A stretch of DNA of 21,176 bases from Bacteroidales bacterium (GTDB taxonomy: Bacteria; Bacteroidota; Bacteroidia; Bacteroidales; F082), in contig JANTGU010000008.1 in assembly GCA_024762735.1 (NCBI GenBank), positions 1 through 21,176 of the forward strand. Direction: 5' to 3'. The notes under the pieces were generated by a model. It had not been told where the DNA came from. It did no database searches and saw only the letters and a program-made list of their open reading frames with translations. Positions 8,201-14,337 of this stretch are shown here, in pieces. Position numbers and translations under genes: made by a program. Numbering within the stretch: position 1 is the stretch's first letter; every line of letters starts with the position of its first letter.

Positions 8201-8250
8201 CGACCCTGTAAGGGTCGAATCTTAATAGCCCGGGGTGTAACCCCGGGTTA
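8201..8250. repeat. Two adjacent GTA-loop hairpins
   Basis: CGACCCT-GTA-AGGGTCG (8201-8217, seven perfect base pairs) is followed eight bases later by CCCGGGGT-GTA-ACCCCGGG (8229-8247, eight perfect pairs, extendable to 8226-8250 through one G-T pair). Both loops are GTA. Neither hairpin is followed by a T tract, so these are not standard terminators. The paired arrangement suggests a mobile or REP-like intergenic element. Confidence 0.65.
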
Positions 8251-8293
8251 AAGAAAAATAGAAAACCTGTTTTGGCAGAATTTTTGCCGCCTG

Positions 8294-8313
8294 CCCTGAG
8301 CTTGTCGAAGGGG
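8294..8313 (+). repeat. Second copy of the CCCTGAGCTTGTCGAAGGG motif
   Basis: The motif at 8294-8312 is nearly identical to the copy at 8098-8116 (same strand) and lies 56 bases before the gcvT start. It has short self-complementarity (CCCT with AGGG) but is not a strong hairpin. Confidence 0.6.
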
Positions 8314-8368
8314 AGGAAGTAAAAATTATGACAAAACATAAAAGACTGAAATATAAAATTATTAACAG

Positions 8369-9457
8369 ATGAAAAAAACAGCTTTAAACCAAATGCATCA
8401 CGACATGGGTGCTAAAATGGTTCCATTTGCAGGTTTTGAAATGCCTGTTCAGTTTGAAGGGATTAATATTGAGCACGAAACCGTACGCACCAAACTGGGC
8501 GTGTTCGACGTGTCGCACATGGGAGAATTTTGGGTGGAAGGGCCTAATGCCTTCGCGTTGGTGCAAAAAGTTACCACCAATGATGTCGCTGCCCTGGTTG
8601 ACGGAAAAGTTCAATACAGTTGTTTCCCCAACGGCGAGGGCGGTATTGTGGATGACCTCCTGGTGTACCGCTTTAGCGACGAAAAATATCTGTTGGTGGT
8701 AAACGCCTCCAATATAGATAAAGATTGGGCGCATGTTAATAAACACAACGATGTGGGGGCTAAGTTAACCAATGCCTCCGACGCAACATCGCAGCTGGCC
8801 GTGCAGGGTCCGTTGGCTTTAAAAGCCATGCAAAAGCTTACCGATACCCCGGTGGAAGATATGGAGTATTATACTTTTAAGGTGTTGACTTTTGCAGGGG
8901 TACCTGATATTTTGTTTTCCACCACCGGCTACACGGGCTCCGGTGGATGCGAAATTTATATGCCCAACGATAAAGCCGAAGAGATTTATAAAGCCGTATT
9001 GGCAGCCGGCGAAGAATTGGGTATAAAACCCATTGGGCTGGGTGCCCGCGATACCTTGCGCCTGGAAAGCGGTTTTTGTCTTTATGGCAACGATATTAAC
9101 GACGAAACTTCTCCCATTGCTGCTGGTTTGGGATGGATAACCAAATTTGTGCCGGGCAACGGTTTTATCGACAGGGATCGTTTTGAAAAACAAAAAGAGG
9201 AGGGAGTTCCCCAACGTTTAAAAGGCTTTGTCATGGAAGAACGTGCCATCCCTCGTCAGCATTATAAAGTGTTTGATGCCGAGGGCAACGAGATTGGAGA
9301 GGTTACCTCGGGAACCCATTCGCCCATGTTGAAAAAGGGCATTGGCATGGCTTATCTGAATAAAGGCTTTTGGAAAGAAGGGTCGGAAATTTACATCCAG
9401 GTTCGTAATAAAATGGCCAAGGCTGTTGTTACAAGACCTCCATTTTATAAGGGATAG
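8369..9457 (+). CDS. gcvT: Aminomethyltransferase, T protein of the glycine cleavage system
   Basis: The tetrahydrofolate-dependent T protein of the glycine cleavage system, which releases ammonia from the aminomethyl-lipoyl H protein and forms 5,10-methylene-tetrahydrofolate. The 362-residue length is standard. The N-terminus HHDMGAKMVPFAGFEMPVQ, the VFDVSHMGE segment at 46-53, GGIVDDLLVYR at 91-101 (containing the Asp pair that includes the family's catalytic Asp), the GYTGSGGCEIY segment and the C-terminal GTHSPMLKKGIGMAYL are all clear GcvT hallmarks. The genes for P, H and L proteins are not adjacent, so gcvT stands alone here. No promoter motif is visible close to the ATG; the nearest plus-strand candidate lies about 400 bases upstream. 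Confidence 0.96.
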   Translation: MKKTALNQMHHDMGAKMVPFAGFEMPVQFEGINIEHETVRTKLGVFDVSHMGEFWVEGPNAFALVQKVTTNDVAALVDGKVQYSCFPNGEGGIVDDLLVYRFSDEKYLLVVNASNIDKDWAHVNKHNDVGAKLTNASDATSQLAVQGPLALKAMQKLTDTPVEDMEYYTFKVLTFAGVPDILFSTTGYTGSGGCEIYMPNDKAEEIYKAVLAAGEELGIKPIGLGARDTLRLESGFCLYGNDINDETSPIAAGLGWITKFVPGNGFIDRDRFEKQKEEGVPQRLKGFVMEERAIPRQHYKVFDAEGNEIGEVTSGTHSPMLKKGIGMAYLNKGFWKEGSEIYIQVRNKMAKAVVTRPPFYKG

Positions 9458-9524
9458 TTAGTTGGCAGTCTGGATAGGGTAAGGTTTGATACTGAGTGAG
9501 TTAAGATGTCAGGTTAATTGAGTT

Positions 9525-9546
9525 CCGGTGGCTGAGCTTGTAGAAG
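9525..9546 (+). repeat. Degenerate GGCTGAGCTTG repeat copy
   Basis: CCGGTGGCTGAGCTTGTAGAAG resembles the motif found upstream of gcvT, with one changed base in TCGAAG (TAGAAG), and shares its CCGGTGGCTGAGC start with 9638-9650. It appears to be a decayed copy. Confidence 0.5.
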
Positions 9547-9610
9547 TCATCGCATCATGGGTATTAAATCAATAGTTTTTTATACTTTCCAATTAGTCTT
9601 TTTAGCTGTT

Positions 9611-9667
9611 CCCTTCGACGGGCTCAGGGAACGAACTCCGGTGGCTGAGCAGAGTCGAAGCCCCGGT
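9611..9667. repeat. Complete inverted-repeat element of the same family
   Basis: CTTCGAC-gg-GCTCAG (9613-9627) pairs with CTGAGC-aga-GTCGAAG (9645-9660), giving a 7 + 6 bp imperfect hairpin with a 17-base loop, flanked by CCGG on its right half. The arms carry the same core motif as the copies before gcvT, here in both orientations. No T tract follows, so it is not a canonical terminator. Confidence 0.6.
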
Positions 9668-9751
9668 TTCTTAAATATAAATTTAACATGGCTTTAGTCA
9701 TGAATTAATATCGTTGAAGACCAAACCATGATAAAATCATCAAAAAGACCT

Positions 9752-10471
9752 ATGAAAACCATTGAAGTTTGTCTTTCACCTAAGTTATATTCCGATAAAC
9801 TTACCGGAGGAAAGTTTGTCACCGTAATCACCGATATTTTCAGGGCAACCACTTCGGTGGTGGCGGCATTGGATTATGGTGTAAAAGCCATACTTCCTGT
9901 GGCCGACCTTGACGATGCAAGGGCATTAAAACAAAAAGGGTACGTGGTGGCAGCCGAGCGTGAAGGCATTAAACTCGATTTTGCTGATATTGGAAATTCT
10001 GCCACCGAATTTTTTCATCCGGAACTAAAAGGAAAAACCATTGCTTACAGTACCACCAACGGGGTAAAAGCTATTAACATGTCATCCGATGCAAGTGCAG
10101 TGGTACTGGGTGCCTTTCTGAATCTTTCGGCTGTGGCTGAATGGCTAAGTACAAAGAATGAATCCGTGGTGATATTTTGTGCCGGGTGGAAAAACAAAGT
10201 CAATCTTGAAGACTCGCTCTTTGCTGGTGCATTGGCATCGTTATTAACCGGAAAGTTTGGCTTTACAACAAATTGTGACTCGGTACATCTTTCCATGGAT
10301 TTGTGGCAAGTCGCCCGTTATAACCTGTTCGATTACATCGAAAAATCATCCCACCGTCATCGCCTGGCTCATGTTATTAATAAAGAGTTGGTGGAGTACA
10401 CTTTTACACCTGACAGTACCAATGTAGTACCTGTTTTTAGAAACGGGCTTCTGGTTGCCGATGATCTTTAG
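9752..10471 (+). CDS. comB: 2-phosphosulfolactate phosphatase family protein (ComB)
   Basis: A cytoplasmic Mg-dependent phosphatase of the ComB family, which in methanogens converts 2-phosphosulfolactate to sulfolactate during coenzyme M synthesis. Recognisable segments are KFVTVITDIFRATTSVVAAL near the start, ILPVADLDDAR, AEREGIKLDFADIGNSATEF and STTNGVKAI, plus a C-terminal DSTNVVPVF. Length is normal at about 239 residues. I chose the ATG at 9752 (MKTIEVCLSP), where family similarity begins; an in-frame ATG at 9728 would add eight residues (MIKSSKRP). Bacteroidota do not make coenzyme M, so the product may serve sulfolactate or sulfonate metabolism, which is inference. It stands alone, ahead of two hairpins. 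Confidence 0.88.
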   Translation: MKTIEVCLSPKLYSDKLTGGKFVTVITDIFRATTSVVAALDYGVKAILPVADLDDARALKQKGYVVAAEREGIKLDFADIGNSATEFFHPELKGKTIAYSTTNGVKAINMSSDASAVVLGAFLNLSAVAEWLSTKNESVVIFCAGWKNKVNLEDSLFAGALASLLTGKFGFTTNCDSVHLSMDLWQVARYNLFDYIEKSSHRHRLAHVINKELVEYTFTPDSTNVVPVFRNGLLVADDL

Positions 10472-10486
10472 CCCCTTGTCAACTTT

Positions 10487-10519
10487 AGTCATCCGATGAC
10501 TTTGGGTCATCGGATGACT
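10487..10519. repeat. Perfect 14-bp hairpin whose arms are themselves palindromes
   Basis: AGTCATCCGATGAC (10487-10500) is perfectly complementary to GTCATCGGATGACT (10506-10519) across a five-base loop. Each arm also contains GTCATC-n-GATGAC, a palindrome with one central base, so the element is both a direct and an inverted repeat. No T run follows on either strand. It starts 16 bases after the comB stop. Confidence 0.7.
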
Positions 10520-10536
10520 CATGATCTAAAAACCAA

Positions 10537-10572
10537 AAAACCCCTGAAAACAGAAACGTTAACAGGGGTTTT
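10537..10572. terminator. Bidirectional rho-independent terminator between comB and tRNA-Leu
   Basis: AAAACCCCTG (10537-10546) pairs with CAGGGGTTTT (10563-10572) over a 16-base loop. On the minus strand the stem ends in a T-rich run directly downstream of tRNA-Leu (3' end at 10576); on the plus strand it ends comB transcription with a shorter T run. Confidence 0.8.
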
Positions 10573-10575
10573 AAG

Positions 10576-10660
10576 TACTCGAGGCGGGACTTGAACCCGC
10601 ACGACCGCAATGGTCATTGGATTTTAAGTCCAACGTGTCTACCAATTCCACCACTCGAGC
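10576..10660 (-). tRNA. tRNA-Leu (anticodon UAA)
   Basis: On the minus strand the RNA starts GCTCGAG and ends CTCGAGT plus discriminator A, with a G-U first acceptor pair. The anticodon stem TTGGA/TCCAA encloses loop CTTAAAA, so the anticodon is TAA, reading UUA (and UUG). A long variable arm (GACC...GGTC) typical of class II leucine tRNAs and the T arm GCGGG-TTCAAGT-CCCGC are present. Length is 85; CCA is not encoded. A terminator follows immediately. No clear separate promoter is visible upstream. Confidence 0.95.
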
Positions 10661-10702
10661 AGCTATTTTAAAGAACATTTACTTCACACCGGAAGTTTAA
10701 TT

Positions 10703-10743
10703 AAAAATCCCAACCCCGTTTTTTCGGGATCGGGATTTTTTTT
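10703..10743 (-). terminator. Terminator immediately after tRNA-Gly
   Basis: On the minus strand AATCCCGATCCCG pairs imperfectly with CGGGGTTGGGATT, separated by AAAAAA, and is followed by TTTTT. It begins two bases after the tRNA-Gly 3' end. On the plus strand the same hairpin is followed by eight T residues, so it can also stop transcription in that direction. Confidence 0.75.
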
Positions 10744-10744
10744 G

Positions 10745-10817
<73 letters not shown>

Positions 10818-10831
10818 TTGATTTGGGAGTG

Positions 10832-10864
10832 CAAATGTAAAATATTTTTTAAATACCAAACAAA
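10832..10864 (-). promoter_or_regulatory. Promoter of tRNA-Gly
   Basis: On the minus strand a TTTG (10861-10864) is followed after 21 bases by TACATTTG (10832-10839), matching the Bacteroidota -33/-7 consensus TTTG-N19-21-TAnnTTTG. Initiation is expected about 5-7 bases after the -7 element, a few bases before the mature tRNA 5' end at 10817. This is the cleanest promoter of the window. Confidence 0.75.
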
Positions 10865-10918
10865 AAATAGATAAAAAAAATGATACTTTTTTTTGTAGTT
10901 GCTTTATCGATATGAAAA

Positions 10919-13531
10919 TCATGATTTTCCTGTTAGCAATCGCTTGATTTCATTTAGTTTCATCAGGGCTTCTACCGGTGTTAAGGTGTCGATATCCGTG
11001 TGCAGGATATCCTCTTTGATTTGATTCAGCAGCGGGTCGTCCAGCTGAATAAAACTTAACTGGTAATTTTCCGCTTCTGCTTTCACCTTTTCGGTTAGCT
11101 CTTCGCTGGAGTGACTCTGCTCCAAAACCTTTAACAGCTGCCTGGATCGCTCCAGCACTTTCCGTGGCATGCCGGCCATTTCAGCCACGTGGATACCAAA
11201 ACTGTGTTCGCTGCCTCCCCGTTTCAGCTTCCTTAAAAAAATTACCTTTTTACCAACCTCTTTTACAGCGATGTGGTAATTTTTAATGCGCGACATGGTT
11301 TCGGCCATTTCGTTGAGTTCGTGGTAGTGGGTGGCAAAGAGTACTTTGGCGCGAAAGGCCGGGTGTTCATGAAGAAATTCAGCGATCGACCAGGCAATGG
11401 AAATACCGTCGTAAGTGCTGGTACCCCGCCCGATTTCATCCAGTAAAATCAAGCTGCGGTTTGAGATGTTGTTGAGGATGCTGGCGGTTTCGTTCATCTC
11501 CACCATAAACGTCGATTCGCCGGAAGTGAGGTTGTCGGAGGCACCCACTCTCGTGAACAGCCGGTCAACAATCCCAATAGTGGCGCTGGCAGCAGGTACG
11601 AAGCAGCCCATTTGAGCCATCAACACTATTTGAGCCGTTTGCCGTAACAGCGCTGATTTTCCCGACATGTTGGGTCCGGTGAGGATGATGATTTGCTGCT
11701 TTTTGTTGTCTAAAAACACATCGTTGGCAACATAATGGTCGCCGGGCGCCATATTTTTTTCAATGACCGGGTGCCGCCCATCCTTGATGTCGATGGAAAA
11801 ACCGTCGGTTAACACCGGTTTTTGGTAGTTATTTTCTACCGAGATGTTGGCAAACGAGTTTAAACAATCCAGCGAAGCAATGAGCGAAGCATCGAGCAGG
11901 ATGGGTTTTACAAATCCGGCAGCGTAATGAACCAGCTCGTCAAACAGCTTTTGTTCCAGGGATAGAATTTTTTCTTCTGCACCTAATATTTTCTGCTCAT
12001 ACTCCTTTAGCTCTTCCGTAATGTAACGCTCGGCATTGGTTAAAGTCTGTTTGCGATGCCATTCTGCCGGCACTTTCTCTTTGTGGGCGTTGGTGACTTC
12101 CAGGTAGTAACCAAACACGTTGTTGTAGCCAATTTTAAGCGAGCTGATACCGGTTCGATCCTGCTCGCGTTCCTTTATCTGTTTCAGGAAATCTTTTCCT
12201 GAAAATGCAATGGTTCTGAGTTCGTCCAGTTCATTAGAAATGCCCGGTTTAATGGTCTGCCCTTTACCTACCGAAACCGGGGCTTCTTCGGCTAAGGTAC
12301 TATTTAACCTTTCCCAAAGCGAGGGGCATGGATTTATTTGCTCGGCGATACTATGCAGTGCCTCCAGTTGAGCATGGGTAGCAATGGCTTTTATATCGGC
12401 AACACTCTGCAGTGCTCTGCTAAGTTGTCCAAGATCCCGGGGACTGATACGGTAAGTAGCTACTTTAGACACCAGGCGCTCCAGGTCACCCACCTTTTTA
12501 AATGCCTGTTGCAGGTTTTCACGCACTTCGGGGTTATCGAAAAGAAAACTTACCACCGCCAGCCGCTCTTCAATGGCAGCTTTGTCCATTAACGGCAGGG
12601 TGATCCATCTGCGCATCATGCGGGCACCCATGGGCGAATCGGTTCGGTCAATAACACTCAGCAGGGTGTGCCCACCGGGTGATAACGCGTAAATAAGTTC
12701 CAGATTCCGGATGGTAAACTTATCGAGCCAAACATGTTTTCCCTTGTTGATGCGGCTGATTTTTGCAATGTGGTCTATTTTATCATGATGCGTTTCGTAA
12801 AGGTAATGAATGGCAGCGCCGGCAGCCACTACTCCCTGACGCATCTCCTCCACACCAAATCCTTTAAGGGAATTGGTTTTAAAGTGTTTGAGTAATATTT
12901 CGAGCGCAAATTCCTCGGTAAATACCCAGTCGTCAAAAACGGTGAGGTAAAACTTGTCGCCAAAGTGCTCGATAAATTTACCCCTGTTTTGCCGTTGTAG
13001 CACTACTTCCGAGGGCATAAAACCCTGTAGCAGCTTGTCGATGTATTCAAGGGTGCCTTCGGCTACAAAAAACTCTCCCGTCGAAATATCCAGCAGTGCC
13101 AGTCCCGAAGTGGATGCGGTGAGATGAAGCGCTGCCAGGAAGTTGTTCTCTTTTTGTTCCAACACATTGTCGTTCATCGAAACCCCCGGGGTTACCAGTT
13201 CAGTGACACCCCGTTTAACAATTTTCTTGGCCAATTTAGGGTCTTCCAGCTGGTCACAAATAGCAACCCGGTAGCCTGCTCGTACCAGTTTTGGCAAATA
13301 GGTGTCCAGCGAATGGTGTGGAAAACCGGCCAGCTCAACAAACGAGGCGGCTCCATTTCGGCGCTTGGTTAAAACAATGCCCAAAATCTGAGCGGTTGTA
13401 ATGGCATCCTCCCCAAAAGTTTCGTAGAAATCTCCCACCCTGAAAAGTAACAAAGCATCGGGATATTTAGCTTTAATGCCATAATATTGCTTCATCAAGG
13501 GTGTTTCGACGTATTTTTTCTCTTTTGCCAC
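10919..13531 (-). CDS. mutS: DNA mismatch repair ATPase MutS
   Basis: The mismatch-recognition ATPase of DNA repair. All parts are present in 870 residues: the N-terminal mismatch-binding domain with Phe35-Tyr36-Glu37 in VGDFYETFG, the connector and lever domains, the clamp region around 440-560, the Walker A motif GPNMSGKS at 619-626, Walker B LILLDEI at 694-700 followed by GRGTSTYDG, and the ATHYHEL switch segment near 733-739. A C-terminal tail (about 825-870) ending in TPVEALMKLNEIKRLL fits the dimer/tetramer-forming helical domain. It is divergent from the RNA methyltransferase gene; its promoter element is at 13554-13561. MutL is not in the window. Downstream, the AT-rich DNA leads into the tRNA-Gly promoter. 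Confidence 0.97.
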   Translation of the reverse strand: MAKEKKYVETPLMKQYYGIKAKYPDALLLFRVGDFYETFGEDAITTAQILGIVLTKRRNGAASFVELAGFPHHSLDTYLPKLVRAGYRVAICDQLEDPKLAKKIVKRGVTELVTPGVSMNDNVLEQKENNFLAALHLTASTSGLALLDISTGEFFVAEGTLEYIDKLLQGFMPSEVVLQRQNRGKFIEHFGDKFYLTVFDDWVFTEEFALEILLKHFKTNSLKGFGVEEMRQGVVAAGAAIHYLYETHHDKIDHIAKISRINKGKHVWLDKFTIRNLELIYALSPGGHTLLSVIDRTDSPMGARMMRRWITLPLMDKAAIEERLAVVSFLFDNPEVRENLQQAFKKVGDLERLVSKVATYRISPRDLGQLSRALQSVADIKAIATHAQLEALHSIAEQINPCPSLWERLNSTLAEEAPVSVGKGQTIKPGISNELDELRTIAFSGKDFLKQIKEREQDRTGISSLKIGYNNVFGYYLEVTNAHKEKVPAEWHRKQTLTNAERYITEELKEYEQKILGAEEKILSLEQKLFDELVHYAAGFVKPILLDASLIASLDCLNSFANISVENNYQKPVLTDGFSIDIKDGRHPVIEKNMAPGDHYVANDVFLDNKKQQIIILTGPNMSGKSALLRQTAQIVLMAQMGCFVPAASATIGIVDRLFTRVGASDNLTSGESTFMVEMNETASILNNISNRSLILLDEIGRGTSTYDGISIAWSIAEFLHEHPAFRAKVLFATHYHELNEMAETMSRIKNYHIAVKEVGKKVIFLRKLKRGGSEHSFGIHVAEMAGMPRKVLERSRQLLKVLEQSHSSEELTEKVKAEAENYQLSFIQLDDPLLNQIKEDILHTDIDTLTPVEALMKLNEIKRLLTGKS

Positions 13532-13553
13532 GGGTATCGTTTTAATATCCGGA

Positions 13554-13561
13554 CAAAAGTA
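13554..13561 (-). promoter_or_regulatory. Bacteroidota-type -7 element for mutS
   Basis: The minus strand reads TACTTTTG, matching TAnnTTTG, 22 bases before the mutS ATG. It faces away from the -7 element of the divergent methyltransferase gene, with 35 bases between them, so the two promoter regions overlap. Confidence 0.6.
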
Positions 13562-13596
13562 TAAAACCTGACGGAATTCATATCATGCGAAAGAAT

Positions 13597-13604
13597 TACC
13601 TTTG
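13597..13604 (+). promoter_or_regulatory. Bacteroidota-type -7 element for the RNA methyltransferase gene
   Basis: TACCTTTG matches TAnnTTTG and lies 16 bases before the ATG at 13621. Because it is downstream of the in-frame ATG at 13585, transcripts from it could not use that earlier start. Confidence 0.65.
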
Positions 13605-13620
13605 CAAAAACTTTAAACAG

Positions 13621-14160
13621 ATGACAAAACTTCAAAATAGTGAGCTCAACAGGTTGTCGGTTGACGAGTTCAAAAAGGCACCGAAAACCCCCATCGTGGT
13701 AGTACTTGATAATATAAGGAGTTTTAACAACGTGGGTTCCGCTTTTCGAACGGCCGATGCTTTTAGGTTGGAAGCTATTTATTTGTGCGGTATAACAGCC
13801 CGCCCGCCTCATCGCGAAATTCATAAAACGGCCTTGGGTGCCACCGAATCAGTTGCCTGGAAATACTTTGAAAATACTGAAGAAGCTATTACGGAACTTC
13901 TTAGTAGTGGATTTGAAGTTATCAGTATTGAACAGACTGACGATAGCATTATGCTCAACGAGTTCAACCCTTCCGCCAATAAAAAATATGCTTTGGTATT
14001 TGGTAACGAGGTCCAAGGGGTTGATGATAAGGTGATTGAGATGAGTAAGGCGGTCGTGGAAATACCGCAAATCGGCACGAAGCACTCCTTTAATATTACC
14101 GTGAGCGTCGGGATTGTTTTGTGGGATTTTTATTGCAAAATGAGCAAAGTCAATTCATGA
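13621..14160 (+). CDS. SpoU/TrmH-family RNA 2'-O-ribose methyltransferase
   Basis: A SAM-dependent methyltransferase with a trefoil knot, methylating a ribose in tRNA or rRNA. Motif 1 is VLDNIRSFNNVGSAFRTADAF (Asn and Arg conserved), motif 2 is YALVFGNEVQGVD and motif 3 is EIPQIGTKHSFNITVSVGI with its conserved Asn. Motif 3 reads SFNITVSVGI where SLNVSVAAGI is usual, a mild divergence. At 179 residues it is close to a bare catalytic domain, with no N-terminal L30-like substrate-binding domain as in RlmB, so the target is not assignable. I chose ATG 13621 over 13585 because a promoter element lies between the two. It is divergent from mutS. Confidence 0.88.
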   Translation: MTKLQNSELNRLSVDEFKKAPKTPIVVVLDNIRSFNNVGSAFRTADAFRLEAIYLCGITARPPHREIHKTALGATESVAWKYFENTEEAITELLSSGFEVISIEQTDDSIMLNEFNPSANKKYALVFGNEVQGVDDKVIEMSKAVVEIPQIGTKHSFNITVSVGIVLWDFYCKMSKVNS

Positions 14161-14225
14161 AACTTTATTAACAATTAAACGTTAAATAAATCAAGCAATT
14201 ACTACAAAACAGAGTATTTTTATCT

Positions 14226-14233
14226 TATATTTG
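14226..14233 (+). promoter_or_regulatory. Upstream -7 element before the outer-membrane protein gene
   Basis: TATATTTG matches the Bacteroidota -7 consensus and lies 104 bases before the ATG. Together with a second identical copy at 14297 it may form tandem promoters. The -33 region is AT-rich and unclear. Confidence 0.45.
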
Positions 14234-14277
14234 TTGTAAATAAATTATCAAAACATCAAATAATTATTAAAGCCTGA

Positions 14278-14298
14278 TAACCATTAAAAAAATGGTTA
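14278..14298. repeat. 8-bp inverted repeat overlapping a promoter element
   Basis: TAACCATT (14278-14285) is the exact inverse complement of AATGGTTA (14291-14298) around AAAAA. The right arm overlaps the first two bases of the -7 element at 14297, so this might be an operator. It is also 117 bases after the methyltransferase stop, and an AT-rich hairpin there could have another role. Confidence 0.45.
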
Positions 14299-14304
14299 TA
14301 TTTG
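14297..14304 (+). promoter_or_regulatory. Proximal -7 element of the outer-membrane protein gene
   Basis: TATATTTG, identical to the copy at 14226-14233, ends 33 bases before the ATG. The following leader is very A-rich, as is common for strongly translated Bacteroidota genes. Confidence 0.65.
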
Positions 14305-14337
14305 CAAATTAAAAACTATCATTAAAAATAATTAAAA

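Larger units (their letters stand above)
7848..8368 (+). other. Gene-free 521-bp region between divergent genes
   Basis: No reading frame of convincing composition lies here on either strand. The region holds a minus-strand promoter element for the VWA-like gene, a plus-strand promoter element about 400 bases before gcvT, a stretch with candidate RNA helices (7981-8060), and several short inverted repeats (8061-8313), each listed separately. From about 8314 to the gcvT start the DNA is AT-rich, without a recognisable promoter motif. Confidence 0.75.

Noticed and set aside
8061..8313. CRISPR array
   Set aside because: The repeats differ in sequence and orientation, are not evenly spaced and no cas genes are nearby.
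7967..8368. Glycine riboswitch ahead of gcvT
   Set aside because: The conserved glycine-aptamer segments could not be found; only unrelated short helices and repeats are present.
8384..8746. 120-codon minus-strand frame opposite gcvT
   Set aside because: It lies wholly inside a well-supported gene and its translation has no recognisable domain; it is a shadow frame.
13585..13620. Upstream ATG for the RNA methyltransferase
   Set aside because: A TACCTTTG promoter element lies downstream of it, and family similarity begins after the ATG at 13621.
13495..13824. 109-codon minus-strand frame upstream of mutS
   Set aside because: It runs across the divergent promoter region and the opposite strand of the methyltransferase gene and shows no domain.
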